The notes: generated from the letters alone by a model not told the origin. Shown: positions 16,425-25,504, counted from the first letter of the stretch. The stretch: 64,000 nucleotides of DNA from Pseudomonadota bacterium (GCA_023389155.1 JAEWEV010000013.1:124001-188000); one strand, 5' to 3'. Translations and numbers: made by a program.

Positions 16425-17855
16425 ATGACGGAACAAACAGATATCGAAGAAAAAAAGGATTTGATACGGCAACTGATTTCAGTTGTTGGGGAGGGAGGCC
16501 TCCTGCTGGAGGATGAGGAGAAAAGCGCCTACGAGACTGACTGGCTGAATAAATGGCATGGCAAGTGCCAGGTTGTGGTCAGGCCGGCTAATACCCAACA
16601 GACGGCCGAGGTTATGCGCATTTGTCATAAGTACCGTACGCCGGTCGTCACACAGGGCGGCAATACTGGTATGAGTGGTGGTGCGACGCCAGATGCGAGC
16701 GGCGCGCAAGTCGTGCTTAGCATGACCCGCATGAATGCAATCCGGGAACTGGACACATTCAACAATACCATGACCGTCGAAGCGGGTGTACTTCTTGCCA
16801 ATGTCCAATCGGCGGCAGAAGATGCCAATCGCTATTTTCCGCTAAGCCTGGGGTCGGAAGGCAGCTGTACCATTGGCGGAAATCTTGCAACCAATGCCGG
16901 AGGTGTCGCAGTCCTGCGTTACGGTAATACGCGAGATCTGACGCTGGGAATTGAAGTGGTGTTGCCGGACGGTCGCATCTGGAACGGGATGCGGGCGTTA
17001 AGAAAGGACAATACCGGATACGATTTGCGTGATCTGTTTATCGGATCGGAAGGAACATTGGGAGTTATTACCGCGGCTGTACTCAAGCTGTTTCCCCGGC
17101 CAGCGGCCAGAGCCACAGCGTGGGTGGGAGCAGAGAATCTTTTGTCGCTGGTTCGTCTGCTGAGCGCGTTCCGTGAGGCGTGTGGCGAGCGGCTAAGCGC
17201 ATTTGAAATGATGACAGATGAGTCATTGCAGCTTGTCCTGCAGCATGTAACTGATGTGCAAAGCCCATTAGCAGGACGGCATGCTTTCCATGCGCTGATT
17301 GAACTGGCCGACATCACTCAGTCGGGTCTGGTCGAGATGCTGGAGTCGGTGCTTGCCGGTGCGCTGGAAGCGGGTGAAATCCAGGACGCGGTGATCGGCG
17401 CCAACCTGAAGCAGCGACAGGATTTGTGGAAAATCAGGGAAGGCATATCGCAGGCCCAGGTACGGGCAGGCAAGGCAATCAAACATGATATTGCGCTTCC
17501 TATCTCAAAATTGCCTCAATTCGCTGACGAAGCAGGAATGGCCATTTCTGCAGAGGGGAGCGGTGGACAGATCATTTATTTCGGGCATATCGGTGATGGC
17601 AATCTTCATTTCAATGTGCTGATGCCTGCGGATACAACGAATGAAATAATGAAAACGACGACCTTGCGATTGAACCGCATTGTTCACGATCTGGTGCATC
17701 AGGCGCAAGGGAGTATCAGCGCCGAGCATGGTGTGGGTCAGCTCAGACGCGACGAGTTGCGACACTATAAATCAGATGTCGAAATGGATCTGATGTTGCG
17801 TGTGAAGCAATCGCTTGACCCCAATCAGATTATGAACCCCGGAAAACTGATATAG
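16425..17855 (+). CDS. FAD-linked 2-hydroxyacid dehydrogenase (D-lactate/D-2-hydroxyglutarate dehydrogenase type)
   Basis: This 476-residue flavoprotein has a PCMH-type FAD domain (VVTQGGNTGMSGG, PLSLGSEGSCTIGGNLATNAGG, IGSEGTLGVITAAVLKLFP) and a C-terminal FAD-oxidase domain with FGHIGDGNLHFNV and SAEHGVGQLRRDEL. Such enzymes oxidise D-2-hydroxy acids to 2-oxo acids, passing electrons to the respiratory chain. In this operon it could oxidise a hydroxy acid formed after ring opening and aldol chemistry. The start could also be 16413; 16425 is chosen as it follows the racemase stop with a short spacer. Confidence 0.85.
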   Translation: MTEQTDIEEKKDLIRQLISVVGEGGLLLEDEEKSAYETDWLNKWHGKCQVVVRPANTQQTAEVMRICHKYRTPVVTQGGNTGMSGGATPDASGAQVVLSMTRMNAIRELDTFNNTMTVEAGVLLANVQSAAEDANRYFPLSLGSEGSCTIGGNLATNAGGVAVLRYGNTRDLTLGIEVVLPDGRIWNGMRALRKDNTGYDLRDLFIGSEGTLGVITAAVLKLFPRPAARATAWVGAENLLSLVRLLSAFREACGERLSAFEMMTDESLQLVLQHVTDVQSPLAGRHAFHALIELADITQSGLVEMLESVLAGALEAGEIQDAVIGANLKQRQDLWKIREGISQAQVRAGKAIKHDIALPISKLPQFADEAGMAISAEGSGGQIIYFGHIGDGNLHFNVLMPADTTNEIMKTTTLRLNRIVHDLVHQAQGSISAEHGVGQLRRDELRHYKSDVEMDLMLRVKQSLDPNQIMNPGKLI

Positions 17856-17876
17856 CATTTGAAAGGAGCAGTACGA

Positions 17877-18662
17877 ATGGATTTGAACCTGTCAGGAAAA
17901 ACAGCCCTGGTGTTCGGCGCGGCAGGCGGGCTGGGCAGCGCCATTGCCCGCACGCTGGCCAAAGAAGGAGCAAATGTTGCGCTTGCCGATATCAACGATG
18001 AGGCGGCAGAACGGGTTGCAATTGAGTTGCGCGATGCGGGCGTCAGAACAACGGTGGTCAAATGGGATCTGAATGATCTTGCCGTGATTGACAATAATAT
18101 TTCGCGCATTGAGCAGGAACTCGGACCGGTGGATATTCTGGTGAACAATACGGGCGGCCCACCTCCCACTGCGGTCGCATCTCAGCCTCAGGAAGTCTGG
18201 GCCGCACATTTTCAAAGTATGGTGCTGTCGGTTATCGCGATTACCGATAGGGTGCTGCCGAGCATGCGCGCCCGCAAATTTGGCAGGATACTGACCAGCT
18301 CTTCGTCCGGTGCTGTTTCTCCCATTCCGAACCTTGGCTTATCTAACGCGCTGCGTGCCAGCCTGTTGAGCTGGTCTAAAACGCTGTCGCGTGAAGTCGG
18401 AAGAGACGGTGTTACATGTAACGTTATCGTACCGGGCCGGGTAGCGACGCCCAGAATAAAATTTCTGGATGAACAAAAGGCCAAAAGGGAAAACCGTCAG
18501 GTCAAGGATATTTCAGATGAAAGTACCGCTACGATCCCGGTAGGGCGCTATGGTGATCCGCAAGAGTACGCCGATGTCGTGACGTTTCTCGCAAGCGAGC
18601 GGGCATCCTATGTGACGGGATCAGTCATTCGTGTTGATGGTGGCCTGATCCCGACGATATAG
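17877..18662 (+). CDS. SDR-family oxidoreductase lacking the YxxxK catalytic pair
   Basis: The 261-residue Rossmann protein begins MDLNLSGKTALVFGAAGGLGSAIA with the NAD(P)-binding GxxxGxG, followed by ADIND and LVNNTGG. The active-site region has the Ser stretch SSSSGAV, but where a Tyr-x-x-x-Lys pair is expected it reads NLGLSNALRASL, with no Tyr and Arg at the Lys position. The C-terminus RVDGGLIPTI is normal. A subset of SDR proteins lacks this pair; activity may differ from simple dehydrogenation. The ATG at 17877 has AAAGGAG eight bases upstream. It is last in the hydantoinase operon. Confidence 0.82.
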   Translation: MDLNLSGKTALVFGAAGGLGSAIARTLAKEGANVALADINDEAAERVAIELRDAGVRTTVVKWDLNDLAVIDNNISRIEQELGPVDILVNNTGGPPPTAVASQPQEVWAAHFQSMVLSVIAITDRVLPSMRARKFGRILTSSSSGAVSPIPNLGLSNALRASLLSWSKTLSREVGRDGVTCNVIVPGRVATPRIKFLDEQKAKRENRQVKDISDESTATIPVGRYGDPQEYADVVTFLASERASYVTGSVIRVDGGLIPTI

Positions 18663-18772
18663 CCATGATGAATTTCTCGTTTGCCTGTATGCCAGGCTGT
18701 TAATAATGCAAATCGAGTGAGAATGAGGAACAGGCGAAGGACGGCATCCTGGCGTGCCGCGCCTGCTATCCA

Positions 18773-19204
18773 TCACTGCCGCAGGCCAATGGCAAGCCGA
18801 TTGAATGCGCTCATCAGGGCGATGGCAAAGCTCAGGTCGGCAATTTCCACGTTGCTGAAGTATTGTTTCAGTGGTTCGAAGGCTTCATCAGGTGCGTGGG
18901 TCTGGTCGACATGTGTCAGAGCTTCAGTCCAGGCCAGCGCTGCGCGTTCACGGTCACTGAACTGATGGCTCGCATGCCATCCGGCAAGACTGTCGATTTT
19001 CTTTTCTTCTACGCCGTCGGCGCGCAGAGCTTTGGCATGCATTTCCAGGCAAAAGGCGCAGCCGTTAATCTGTGACATTCGCAGCCAGACCAGTCCAATC
19101 AGCGGTTTGCCAAGCGAGCTTTTTTCCACTGCCTTTTTGGTGGCAGCCAGGCCTTGATAAGCTTCCGGAGAGAGCGTCCAGTACGAAAGACGAAGGGTGT
19201 TCAT
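18773..19204 (-). CDS. Carboxymuconolactone decarboxylase/AhpD-like alkylhydroperoxidase
   Basis: This 143-residue helical protein contains the AhpD-type redox motif INGCAFCLEMHAKAL (C-x-x-C with a following His) and ALAWTEALTH. Proteins of this group act as thiol-dependent peroxidases, often annotated as carboxymuconolactone decarboxylase family. The ATG at 19204 has an AGGA site about nine bases upstream. It is convergent with the SDR gene at the end of the hydantoinase operon. Confidence 0.85.
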   Translation of the reverse strand: MNTLRLSYWTLSPEAYQGLAATKKAVEKSSLGKPLIGLVWLRMSQINGCAFCLEMHAKALRADGVEEKKIDSLAGWHASHQFSDRERAALAWTEALTHVDQTHAPDEAFEPLKQYFSNVEIADLSFAIALMSAFNRLAIGLRQ

Positions 19205-19217
19205 GAAAAATATCCTG

Positions 19218-19451
19218 TTAAACGTGGGGCGGATCATCGCTTTTGTAAAGCGCTGATTGTGGCCAATGGCAATTCATAAGTGCTGACAGAGGTATGCAGC
19301 CTGCAGGCATAATCAGCAGATCGGCGTCGCGGCGTATTTCAGTCAGAATTTGGTGATGCAGTGGGCGAACCAGACCTGTTTCTGAGTGAACAATGTAGTT
19401 GAGTAATGGCCCAGTGGCCAGAGCCAAGAAGCGAGTAATTGAGTGGGGCAT
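19218..19451 (-). CDS. Uncharacterised small ORF, possibly a gene remnant
   Basis: A 77-codon minus-strand ORF ends 13 bp before the AhpD-like start. Its translation (TGPLLNYIVHSETGLVRPLH, then HQILTEIRRDADLLIMPAG) looks protein-like in composition but matches no family I recognise. The same frame is open upstream to about 19508 without a better start. It could be a fragment of a larger lost gene, or a chance ORF. The rest of 19205-19580 holds no other supported feature. Confidence 0.25.
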   Translation of the reverse strand: MPHSITRFLALATGPLLNYIVHSETGLVRPLHHQILTEIRRDADLLIMPAGCIPLSALMNCHWPQSALYKSDDPPHV

Positions 19452-19580
19452 GACTGCCTCAGCACCTGGATTGCCCGACAGGATGATATCGTTGAATTTT
19501 TCTCGTTACCCAATGACCGCCGGTCTCGGAAACACAAAATGCCAGATGCATACGCCTGGCAGAAATCTAGGAAATTTCAT

Positions 19581-20525
19581 ATGTATGATAAGGAGACAGA
19601 ACGTTCAGCGCAAATCGGCGAGCGGCTGCTAACCGTCGCCAGACAGGTTTTCGTCCCGCTTGCCCATGACATTGCAGATTCGAGTTTTACGCTACATTTA
19701 TTTCCCAGAGCAGACGCAGCGGGTAAGACAGGCGCACTTGAAGGGTTTTCGTGGCAGGGAGGCCGAGGCTTTTATCCCGCCAGCGTCATCAAGGTTGCCT
19801 ACCTTGCGGCGGCGCAGGCGGCGCTCAGGCAAGGGAGCATGGAGCCTCACGAGGAACTGACGCGGGCGATGACAGATATGATACGTTGGTCGAGCAACAA
19901 TGCGACCAATTATGTGATTGATCTGCTATCGGGCACCACGGGGGACACGCTGCTGCCGGATGAGCAGATGCAGCAGTGGTGTGAGCATCGTCAGGGCGTT
20001 AACCGTTACTTTAGGGGGCTGGGTTGGCCGGAAGCCGAGACGATCAATGTGTGCCAGAAACTCATGGATGATGATCGCTACGGCAGGGAAAAAGTGTTTG
20101 TTACCCTGGGCGGAAATAATCACAATCGGCTTAACGGTGATTTCGTGGCGCGCCTGATGAGTGAAATCTGCAGCGGCTCGTTCCTTGATGAGCATATTAG
20201 CTCGCAAGTTGCAGCTTTTCTAAAAAGACCTCTTACTGCGCAATTTAGAAGCCAGCCTCATTCGCAGATTGACGGATTTCTGGGCGAACGCCTGCCATCG
20301 GGTCTTGAATATTATTCCAAGGCAGGATGGAATGGCTGGACCGGAGACGTGCTGTCCAGCTACAACCGGCACGATAGTGCTTACTTTGAACTGCCGCAAA
20401 GTCACTGCAGTGCCTTCGGTGCTGTGACAATTGTGATTTTTTCACACGGCAAGAGCGTGTCTGAGAATATTGAATTTCTGCCGCGAATCGGGGAGCAGCT
20501 GTTCGAAATACTTGGGCAGTATTGA
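19581..20525 (+). CDS. Serine hydrolase, class A beta-lactamase-like fold
   Basis: The 314-residue protein shows a penicillin-recognising layout: S67-x-x-K70 in FYPASVIKV, an SDN-like SSNNATN, and a KTG-like SKAGWNGWTGDV near the C-terminus. This is the pattern of 'serine hydrolase' relatives of class A beta-lactamases. No signal peptide is evident from the chosen ATG (AGGAAA seven bases upstream), so antibiotic hydrolysis is unlikely. A role in hydrolysing a small amide or ester is only a guess. It slightly precedes a DMT transporter gene on the same strand. Confidence 0.7.
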   Translation: MYDKETERSAQIGERLLTVARQVFVPLAHDIADSSFTLHLFPRADAAGKTGALEGFSWQGGRGFYPASVIKVAYLAAAQAALRQGSMEPHEELTRAMTDMIRWSSNNATNYVIDLLSGTTGDTLLPDEQMQQWCEHRQGVNRYFRGLGWPEAETINVCQKLMDDDRYGREKVFVTLGGNNHNRLNGDFVARLMSEICSGSFLDEHISSQVAAFLKRPLTAQFRSQPHSQIDGFLGERLPSGLEYYSKAGWNGWTGDVLSSYNRHDSAYFELPQSHCSAFGAVTIVIFSHGKSVSENIEFLPRIGEQLFEILGQY

Positions 20526-20611
20526 TTGAGCCGAGGACGCGCAATTTATTCTGGTTTGTCGCGCGCACACAAGATAGATATACTTCTGTCATACCTTCTT
20601 GCGGGACACTG

Positions 20612-21460
20612 ATGCTCAGTTACACCTATACCGGCGGCTTCGTCCTTCTGGCTGCATTACTTCATGCGGCCTGGAATGCCATGTTGCATGGTAACAATGA
20701 CCGGTTCCTGTCCGTCGCATGGATGAGTATTGCTATCGGGTCAGTCTCTGCCGTAGTCATCCTGAATGTTCCCTTGCCAGCCCCTGCAGCGTGGCCATAC
20801 ATTGTAGCCTCCGGTCTGGTGCATATCGTTTATAACGTGTCGCTTGTTCGATCATACCGGCGCAATGACCTGGCGCGGGCGTATCCGATAGCGCGGGGTT
20901 CCTCGCCTTTGCTTGTGACGCTGGGGGCGGCGCTCTTCGCACAAGAGGCGATCAGCCCCTTTCAGACCCTGGGAATTGTGCTGGTTTCATGCGGCATTAT
21001 CGCGATCGCGCTCGATGGACGACACGTGTCGCGGGCGGGCATTGCCGCCGCGCTAATGACGGGGGTGACGATCGCGGTGTATACCGTGATCGACGGGATC
21101 GGCGTACGTCTGTCGGGCGGGCAGGCCGTTTCCTACGCCGCGTGGATGTTTTTTTTCTATTGGTCTATGCCTGTGCTGTTGGTCGCCACGCGCGGTTTTT
21201 CTGCACTGTGGATGCCGGCACGAACCAACCCGCTGTCGATCGTCTCTTCGCTGACGGGTGGTCTGGTGTCGCTCGCGGCTTACGACATCGTGATATGGGC
21301 ATTGCAGTCAGGGGCTATCGGGGCCGTATCGGCGTTACGTGAGACCAGCGTTGTGTTTGCCGTGCTGATCGGCCGGCTTTTCTTGGGCGAAACCGTGAGC
21401 GCAAAACGCTGGGCCGCCTGCGTGATCGTTGCGATTGGTGCGGTGTGCCTGGGTCTATAA
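20612..21460 (+). CDS. EamA/DMT-family transporter
   Basis: The 282-residue integral membrane protein has about ten hydrophobic segments in two EamA repeats, with repeat motifs YPIARGSSPLLVTLGAALFAQE and SALRETSVVFAVLIGRLFLGE. DMT exporters or importers move metabolites such as amino acids. The ATG at 20612 is chosen because the extra 30 residues from 20522 are hydrophilic and overlap the previous gene's stop. The substrate is unknown. Confidence 0.85.
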   Translation: MLSYTYTGGFVLLAALLHAAWNAMLHGNNDRFLSVAWMSIAIGSVSAVVILNVPLPAPAAWPYIVASGLVHIVYNVSLVRSYRRNDLARAYPIARGSSPLLVTLGAALFAQEAISPFQTLGIVLVSCGIIAIALDGRHVSRAGIAAALMTGVTIAVYTVIDGIGVRLSGGQAVSYAAWMFFFYWSMPVLLVATRGFSALWMPARTNPLSIVSSLTGGLVSLAAYDIVIWALQSGAIGAVSALRETSVVFAVLIGRLFLGETVSAKRWAACVIVAIGAVCLGL

Positions 21461-21770
21461 GGCATCGAATCCTGCGCTTCAATACTCCGCGCGCCGGCCT
21501 GGTTTGGACGCGCTTTTACGCCAGCTTTCAGGTAAATGACAAATTTTATAATAAGCAAATGAAACAAAATGGCTGGATTTTGCTTCCAAAAATACACCTG
21601 GTTACTTAATTGGTAAATATGACAATTGTATTTAACATTGTTGTTTCGTACATTTCAGCATGGCAAGTCATCAGTTTGTAATAAAAGCAGAATCATAAGT
21701 AGCCACACAGGCTACACATCTCCAGAGACAACCTTCCGCAGCAAGTACAGTCATACACAAGGATCTATTT
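21461..21770. other. Non-coding AT-rich region upstream of T6SS island A
   Basis: No gene is seen. The segment is clearly more AT-rich than its flanks and holds a small hairpin (GTAGCC-ACACA-GGCTAC, 21699-21715) in the likely 5' leader of the VgrG gene. No convincing sigma-54 site was found. Confidence 0.5.
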
Positions 21771-23771
21771 GTGGATATCCGAAATTCTATTCAGTTTCGT
21801 TCCATTGTTGCACACACACCACTTGGCTCAAGTCTGGCTTTTCGCCAGATGAGCGGTTCCGAGGGGCTGTCCCAGTTATTCGATTTTGATATCGAACTGA
21901 TTGCGGACAATTACAACGTTGACCTGCGTAAATTGCTGGGAAAGCCGTTGACACTTGAGATGGAAACCCTCTCCGGCTCCCGTTTTCTGAACGGTCAGGT
22001 CACGCGCTTTGAGCTGATTGGCCGGGAGAATGCCAGCTCACGATACTATATTTATAAAGCCAGAGTCCGTCCCTGGTTGTGGTATCTGACTCAGACTTCC
22101 GACAATAAAATTTTCCAGCAAAAAAGCATTCCGGATGTGATCAAGGAGGTGCTGGGTGAATATGGATACCCCTTCGAGATGAAGCTTAGCGGCACATATC
22201 GCAGCTGGGAATATTGTGTTCAGTATCAGGAGACGGATTTTGCTTTTGTCAGCCGGCTGATGGAGCATGAAGGTATCTATTATTACTTCAAGCATGAGGA
22301 CGGCCAGCATACGCTTGTTATGACAGATGACATATCGTCACATGGGCCAACGCCGGGGTATTACTCGATTGCGTACTACGGCCCTGACAGACTGAGCCGG
22401 CCACAGGAAGAATATATTTCCCTGTGGGAAGTGGTTGCGCAGATTACTCCGGATGGTTACGCAACGACCGATTACGATTTTACCAAACCAGGCGCCAGCC
22501 TTGACGCCGTCTCCAAGCGTTCCGGCGGATCGGAAAATGGCAATCTGGAAATGTACGAGTGGCAAGGGGGTTACCAGGAGACCGACCATGGTGAACAGTA
22601 TTCGCGTGTAAGGTTGCAGGAGTTACAAAGTCTGCAGGAGCAGGTACGCGGCATTGGTAATGCCCGCGGCATCGCGCCGGGCTATACATTCAATCTGAAG
22701 AACCACCCGCGCGCGTCTGAAAATAAGGAATACCTGGTTGTTTCCGTCAATTATCGGATGAGTGTGTCGGGCTATAGCACAGGTACGGGATCTGAGGATT
22801 TCTACGAAGAATCCTTTATCGCTCTGCCTGCGTCTATCCAGTACCGCGCGCCTCGTACTACGCCAATTCCGCGCACTTACGGACCGCAAACTGCCAGGGT
22901 GGTCGGGCCTGCAGGGGAAGAAATCTGGACAGACCGATATGGTCGAATCAAAGTCCAGTTTCACTGGGACCGTTATGGCAAGAAGAATGAAAACAGCTCG
23001 TGCTGGGTTCGCGTATCCAGTCCCTGGGCTGGCGGCGGCTTTGGTGGTTTGCAGCTGCCTCGCATCAAGGATGAAGTTGTGGTTGACTTTATCGGAGGCT
23101 GCCCGGACCGACCAATTGTCTTGGGCAGGGTCTATAACGCCAACAATATGCCTCCTGTGGATCTGCCCGGCCAGGCGAACATCAGCGGATTCCGGAGCCA
23201 GTCTGTATTTGGAGACCAGAGTACAACGAGCATGCTGATGATCGACGATACCCTGGGTTCGGAGCTGGTGACGCTCAGATCACAAATGAATATGGTGATC
23301 CGGGCCGTCCAAAAGTTGGAAGTGGACGTTGGTACAAACCTGGTTGCACACGTCACAGAGAACGCCGATATTACGGTTGGCGGCAAGGAAACCAAGTCTG
23401 TCAAGGTTCAGGACCTGCACGTGACTGCTGGCCCCACCCGGAATCAGTTTGATGGCGTCTTTAACCAGTTTAATAATGGCAATACCATTCTGAAAACGAA
23501 AGGCACAAAGGACGAAACAATTACCGATGTGACCCAGCTGTCAGACAAGGAATTGAAGCATTACCGGAACGGCGACACCACCAGCAAACTGGACGGGACA
23601 CTGACCAAGTACGTGACGGGTGCTACCCAGATTTACTTCGATTCTCATGTGGATCTGGTTGTCAATGGTAACTGGGGTACCGCGCAAGCACCTGACCCGG
23701 GTTCTGTCACGCCTGCGGAACCCGATGGGCCCAGTAAACCTGCCGAACTGTGTATCATCACGCCGCGATGA
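21771..23771 (+). CDS. vgrG: T6SS spike protein VgrG (island A)
   Basis: The 666-residue VgrG/TssI protein starts with GTG, supported by AAGGA seven bases upstream and by alignment with the island B paralogue. The gp27-like part (about residues 1-370) contains SIVAHTPLG, YCVQYQETDFAFVSRLMEHEGIYYYF and the gp5 OB-fold (about 375-465) contains GPAGEEIWTDRYGRIKVQFHWD and WVRVSSPWAGGGFGG. After residue ~480 it departs from its paralogue and runs through needle-like repeats of short strands. It has no obvious toxin domain and ends in an ITPR tail. It trimerises as the puncturing tip of the T6SS tube. No T6SS core genes are in the window. Confidence 0.93.
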   Translation: MDIRNSIQFRSIVAHTPLGSSLAFRQMSGSEGLSQLFDFDIELIADNYNVDLRKLLGKPLTLEMETLSGSRFLNGQVTRFELIGRENASSRYYIYKARVRPWLWYLTQTSDNKIFQQKSIPDVIKEVLGEYGYPFEMKLSGTYRSWEYCVQYQETDFAFVSRLMEHEGIYYYFKHEDGQHTLVMTDDISSHGPTPGYYSIAYYGPDRLSRPQEEYISLWEVVAQITPDGYATTDYDFTKPGASLDAVSKRSGGSENGNLEMYEWQGGYQETDHGEQYSRVRLQELQSLQEQVRGIGNARGIAPGYTFNLKNHPRASENKEYLVVSVNYRMSVSGYSTGTGSEDFYEESFIALPASIQYRAPRTTPIPRTYGPQTARVVGPAGEEIWTDRYGRIKVQFHWDRYGKKNENSSCWVRVSSPWAGGGFGGLQLPRIKDEVVVDFIGGCPDRPIVLGRVYNANNMPPVDLPGQANISGFRSQSVFGDQSTTSMLMIDDTLGSELVTLRSQMNMVIRAVQKLEVDVGTNLVAHVTENADITVGGKETKSVKVQDLHVTAGPTRNQFDGVFNQFNNGNTILKTKGTKDETITDVTQLSDKELKHYRNGDTTSKLDGTLTKYVTGATQIYFDSHVDLVVNGNWGTAQAPDPGSVTPAEPDGPSKPAELCIITPR

Positions 23772-23927
23772 GTCTGTCTGGTGGTGAGCAAACAGACTGA
23801 GCAGATGGCATGACGATCATTGGACACCTGGAGGAGGGCGTTCAATTGGTCTCTTGGGGCGCAGCCACCTGGCAGCAACGCAATTTAACTGAAAATACGA
23901 TTCAGAAACTGAATCTGGAGACAACAA

Positions 23928-24431
23928 ATGGCGTGGTACAAGGGTACCTATACTGACCAATACGTGGGTCACGCGCAGTACTACATCACCGGGCCGGACA
24001 GTAAAACTGTGATTGGCAAGTCTACCCAGTATTACAAGGGGGGGATGAAGTTAACGGTGGAATCGGGCACGCTGGATATTCGTGCAGAAACACGTCGCGA
24101 TACTGCGGAGTGGACCAAATATAACTTTAAGCCTATGCTCTGGAAGGAATCGAAATTCTCTTCGGTATCTGGTGTCGCGATCAATCTGAACGTATTCGGA
24201 ACGTTCAATGTCTTGCCAGGTTTTGTCTACGCACAGGGGAAAACGGTCACCAGTTGTGGCATCTATCGCTGGGTTAATGCCTATTCTCTGCAAGTGCTGG
24301 TCACTGCACTGAAAAAGGATTTTGTAAAGAATACCCGCGATCGCAAGTTCAGAGAGCAGATACTGGCAGCAATCAAGTATCGGACTGTCGCGGCCCACAC
24401 GGTCGTGGCGCAAAAATCTCAAGTCTCTTAG
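23928..24431 (+). CDS. Uncharacterised small protein 1 of a tandem trio in island A
   Basis: The 167-residue protein begins MAWYKGTYTDQY, shares this N-terminus and its length with the next two genes, and appears rich in beta structure in its first two thirds (KLTVESGTLDIRAE, VAINLNVFGTFNVLPGF), with a basic helical tail (VTALKKDFVKNTRDRKFREQ). It has no signal peptide or transmembrane helix. GGAG stands before the ATG. Its position between VgrG and DUF2169 suggests T6SS cargo, adaptor or spike accessory; no family is recognised. Confidence 0.8.
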   Translation: MAWYKGTYTDQYVGHAQYYITGPDSKTVIGKSTQYYKGGMKLTVESGTLDIRAETRRDTAEWTKYNFKPMLWKESKFSSVSGVAINLNVFGTFNVLPGFVYAQGKTVTSCGIYRWVNAYSLQVLVTALKKDFVKNTRDRKFREQILAAIKYRTVAAHTVVAQKSQVS

Positions 24432-24439
24432 AGGCATCA

Positions 24440-24937
24440 ATGGCACATTATAAAGGCACTTTTACGAACCAGTATGACCAGGAATTGACTTCCCTGTTTA
24501 AGGAGAAAGAATCAATTACCGTTACAGGCATGACAAACTATACCTATAAAAACGGTTTGGTGATCGACGCCAGCGGTCAGACATTTACCCGCGACGAAAG
24601 TGCGATCACCATCGATTGTGACGATGTGACAACGACTTCAAACACCGATAGGGCATATGTCGGATTACAGTTTGGCGCCGCGGTGTCGAATTTTTCGGTC
24701 AGCCTGGCTTCGGCTGCAGTGTCCGTTACCTATAAAACGGAAATTGCTGGTGTTTACTTTTTGTCAGGGTACATTTTCCTGAACCCCTCGCTGTTTAAAG
24801 TTGTTCACTCCAATGAAGAAGACAACCGTATTAAAAACCGGAAGCAATATAAGCTGCTTGATATTGACCAGGAAGTCTATCAGCAAAGCATGATGAAAAA
24901 GGATATCAATTTTTTTGGCCTGACCATCAAATGGTGA
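24440..24937 (+). CDS. Uncharacterised small protein 2 of the tandem trio
   Basis: This 165-residue protein starts MAHYKGTFTNQY and lies 8 bp after protein 1. Both share the N-terminal motif and a YKNG/YKGG-type turn followed by beta strands (LVIDASGQTFTRD). The middle is small-residue rich (FGAAVSNFSVSLASAAVSV), and the C-terminus is helical and charged. No signal peptide is seen. Function unknown; likely paralogous to proteins 1 and 3. Confidence 0.8.
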   Translation: MAHYKGTFTNQYDQELTSLFKEKESITVTGMTNYTYKNGLVIDASGQTFTRDESAITIDCDDVTTTSNTDRAYVGLQFGAAVSNFSVSLASAAVSVTYKTEIAGVYFLSGYIFLNPSLFKVVHSNEEDNRIKNRKQYKLLDIDQEVYQQSMMKKDINFFGLTIKW

Positions 24938-24943
24938 ATTCGC

Positions 24944-25444
24944 ATGGCACATTTTACTAAACCCGCTACCGATCATTACGATAAAGATTCTGAGTTTACG
25001 TACGAATCCACCATGAATCGTGAGGTGACGGCGGCATCAGTACACAATCACGATGGCGATTTGGAATGGAAAACCGATACGCATATCACGTGCGAGGCTC
25101 CCAAACTGGTCGAAACCTACAATACCATCGAGACAACGACGGGAATGGAAATCTCGGCGTACCTGCTTCGTCGAAAACTGGCGCCCATCAATTTCGCCAT
25201 GTATGGATACAGCATTAACGCTTCCGGCCTGTATGCAAACACGTCGCTGGTGACCATCAATGTAGGTTGTCCGACCTTTCTGCTACCCTCTCCGCACAGG
25301 ATTCACTTCGGGAAGTGCCAGGTAAAAGTCGGTGTGATCGACAAAAAGTCTGGTGCGACCGAAACTGAAACCGTAAAAAGCCAGAAGGCAACCAATGGCG
25401 GGCTGAACGTCAAGAGTATCAGCGGACAGGAAACACAGTTGTGA
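24944..25444 (+). CDS. Uncharacterised small protein 3 of the tandem trio
   Basis: The most divergent member (166 residues) begins MAHFTKPATDHYDKDSEF and lies 6 bp after protein 2. It keeps the length and the beta-rich central part with INFAMYGYSINASGLY, similar in character to a stretch in the C-terminal extension of the island B VgrG (NIALNGYTFAGNI). The ribosome site is weak, fitting translational coupling to the preceding gene. Function unknown. Confidence 0.78.
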   Translation: MAHFTKPATDHYDKDSEFTYESTMNREVTAASVHNHDGDLEWKTDTHITCEAPKLVETYNTIETTTGMEISAYLLRRKLAPINFAMYGYSINASGLYANTSLVTINVGCPTFLLPSPHRIHFGKCQVKVGVIDKKSGATETETVKSQKATNGGLNVKSISGQETQL

Positions 25445-25504
25445 GTGTAAATTTGAAGATTGCATTTGTGATTGCAAGATGAACAAAACCATTGCGGGAA
25501 CTTT

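Noticed and set aside
19581..20525. Antibiotic beta-lactamase
   Set aside because: The fold motifs fit, but no signal peptide is visible and the SDN and KTG motifs are altered, so a resistance role is not claimed.
21461..21770. Possible sigma-54 promoter before the island A VgrG
   Set aside because: The GG...GC spacing of a -24/-12 element could not be matched convincingly (TGGCAAG is not followed by a TTGC at the right distance).
23771..23798. Inverted repeat AGTCTGT...ACAGACT after the island A VgrG
   Set aside because: There is no T-run and the stem is only 7 bp with a 14-base loop, so a terminator is not supported.
23810..23956. 48-codon + strand ORF between VgrG (island A) and small protein 1
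   Set aside because: It overlaps the better supported start of protein 1 at 23928, has no good ribosome site and no recognisable sequence.
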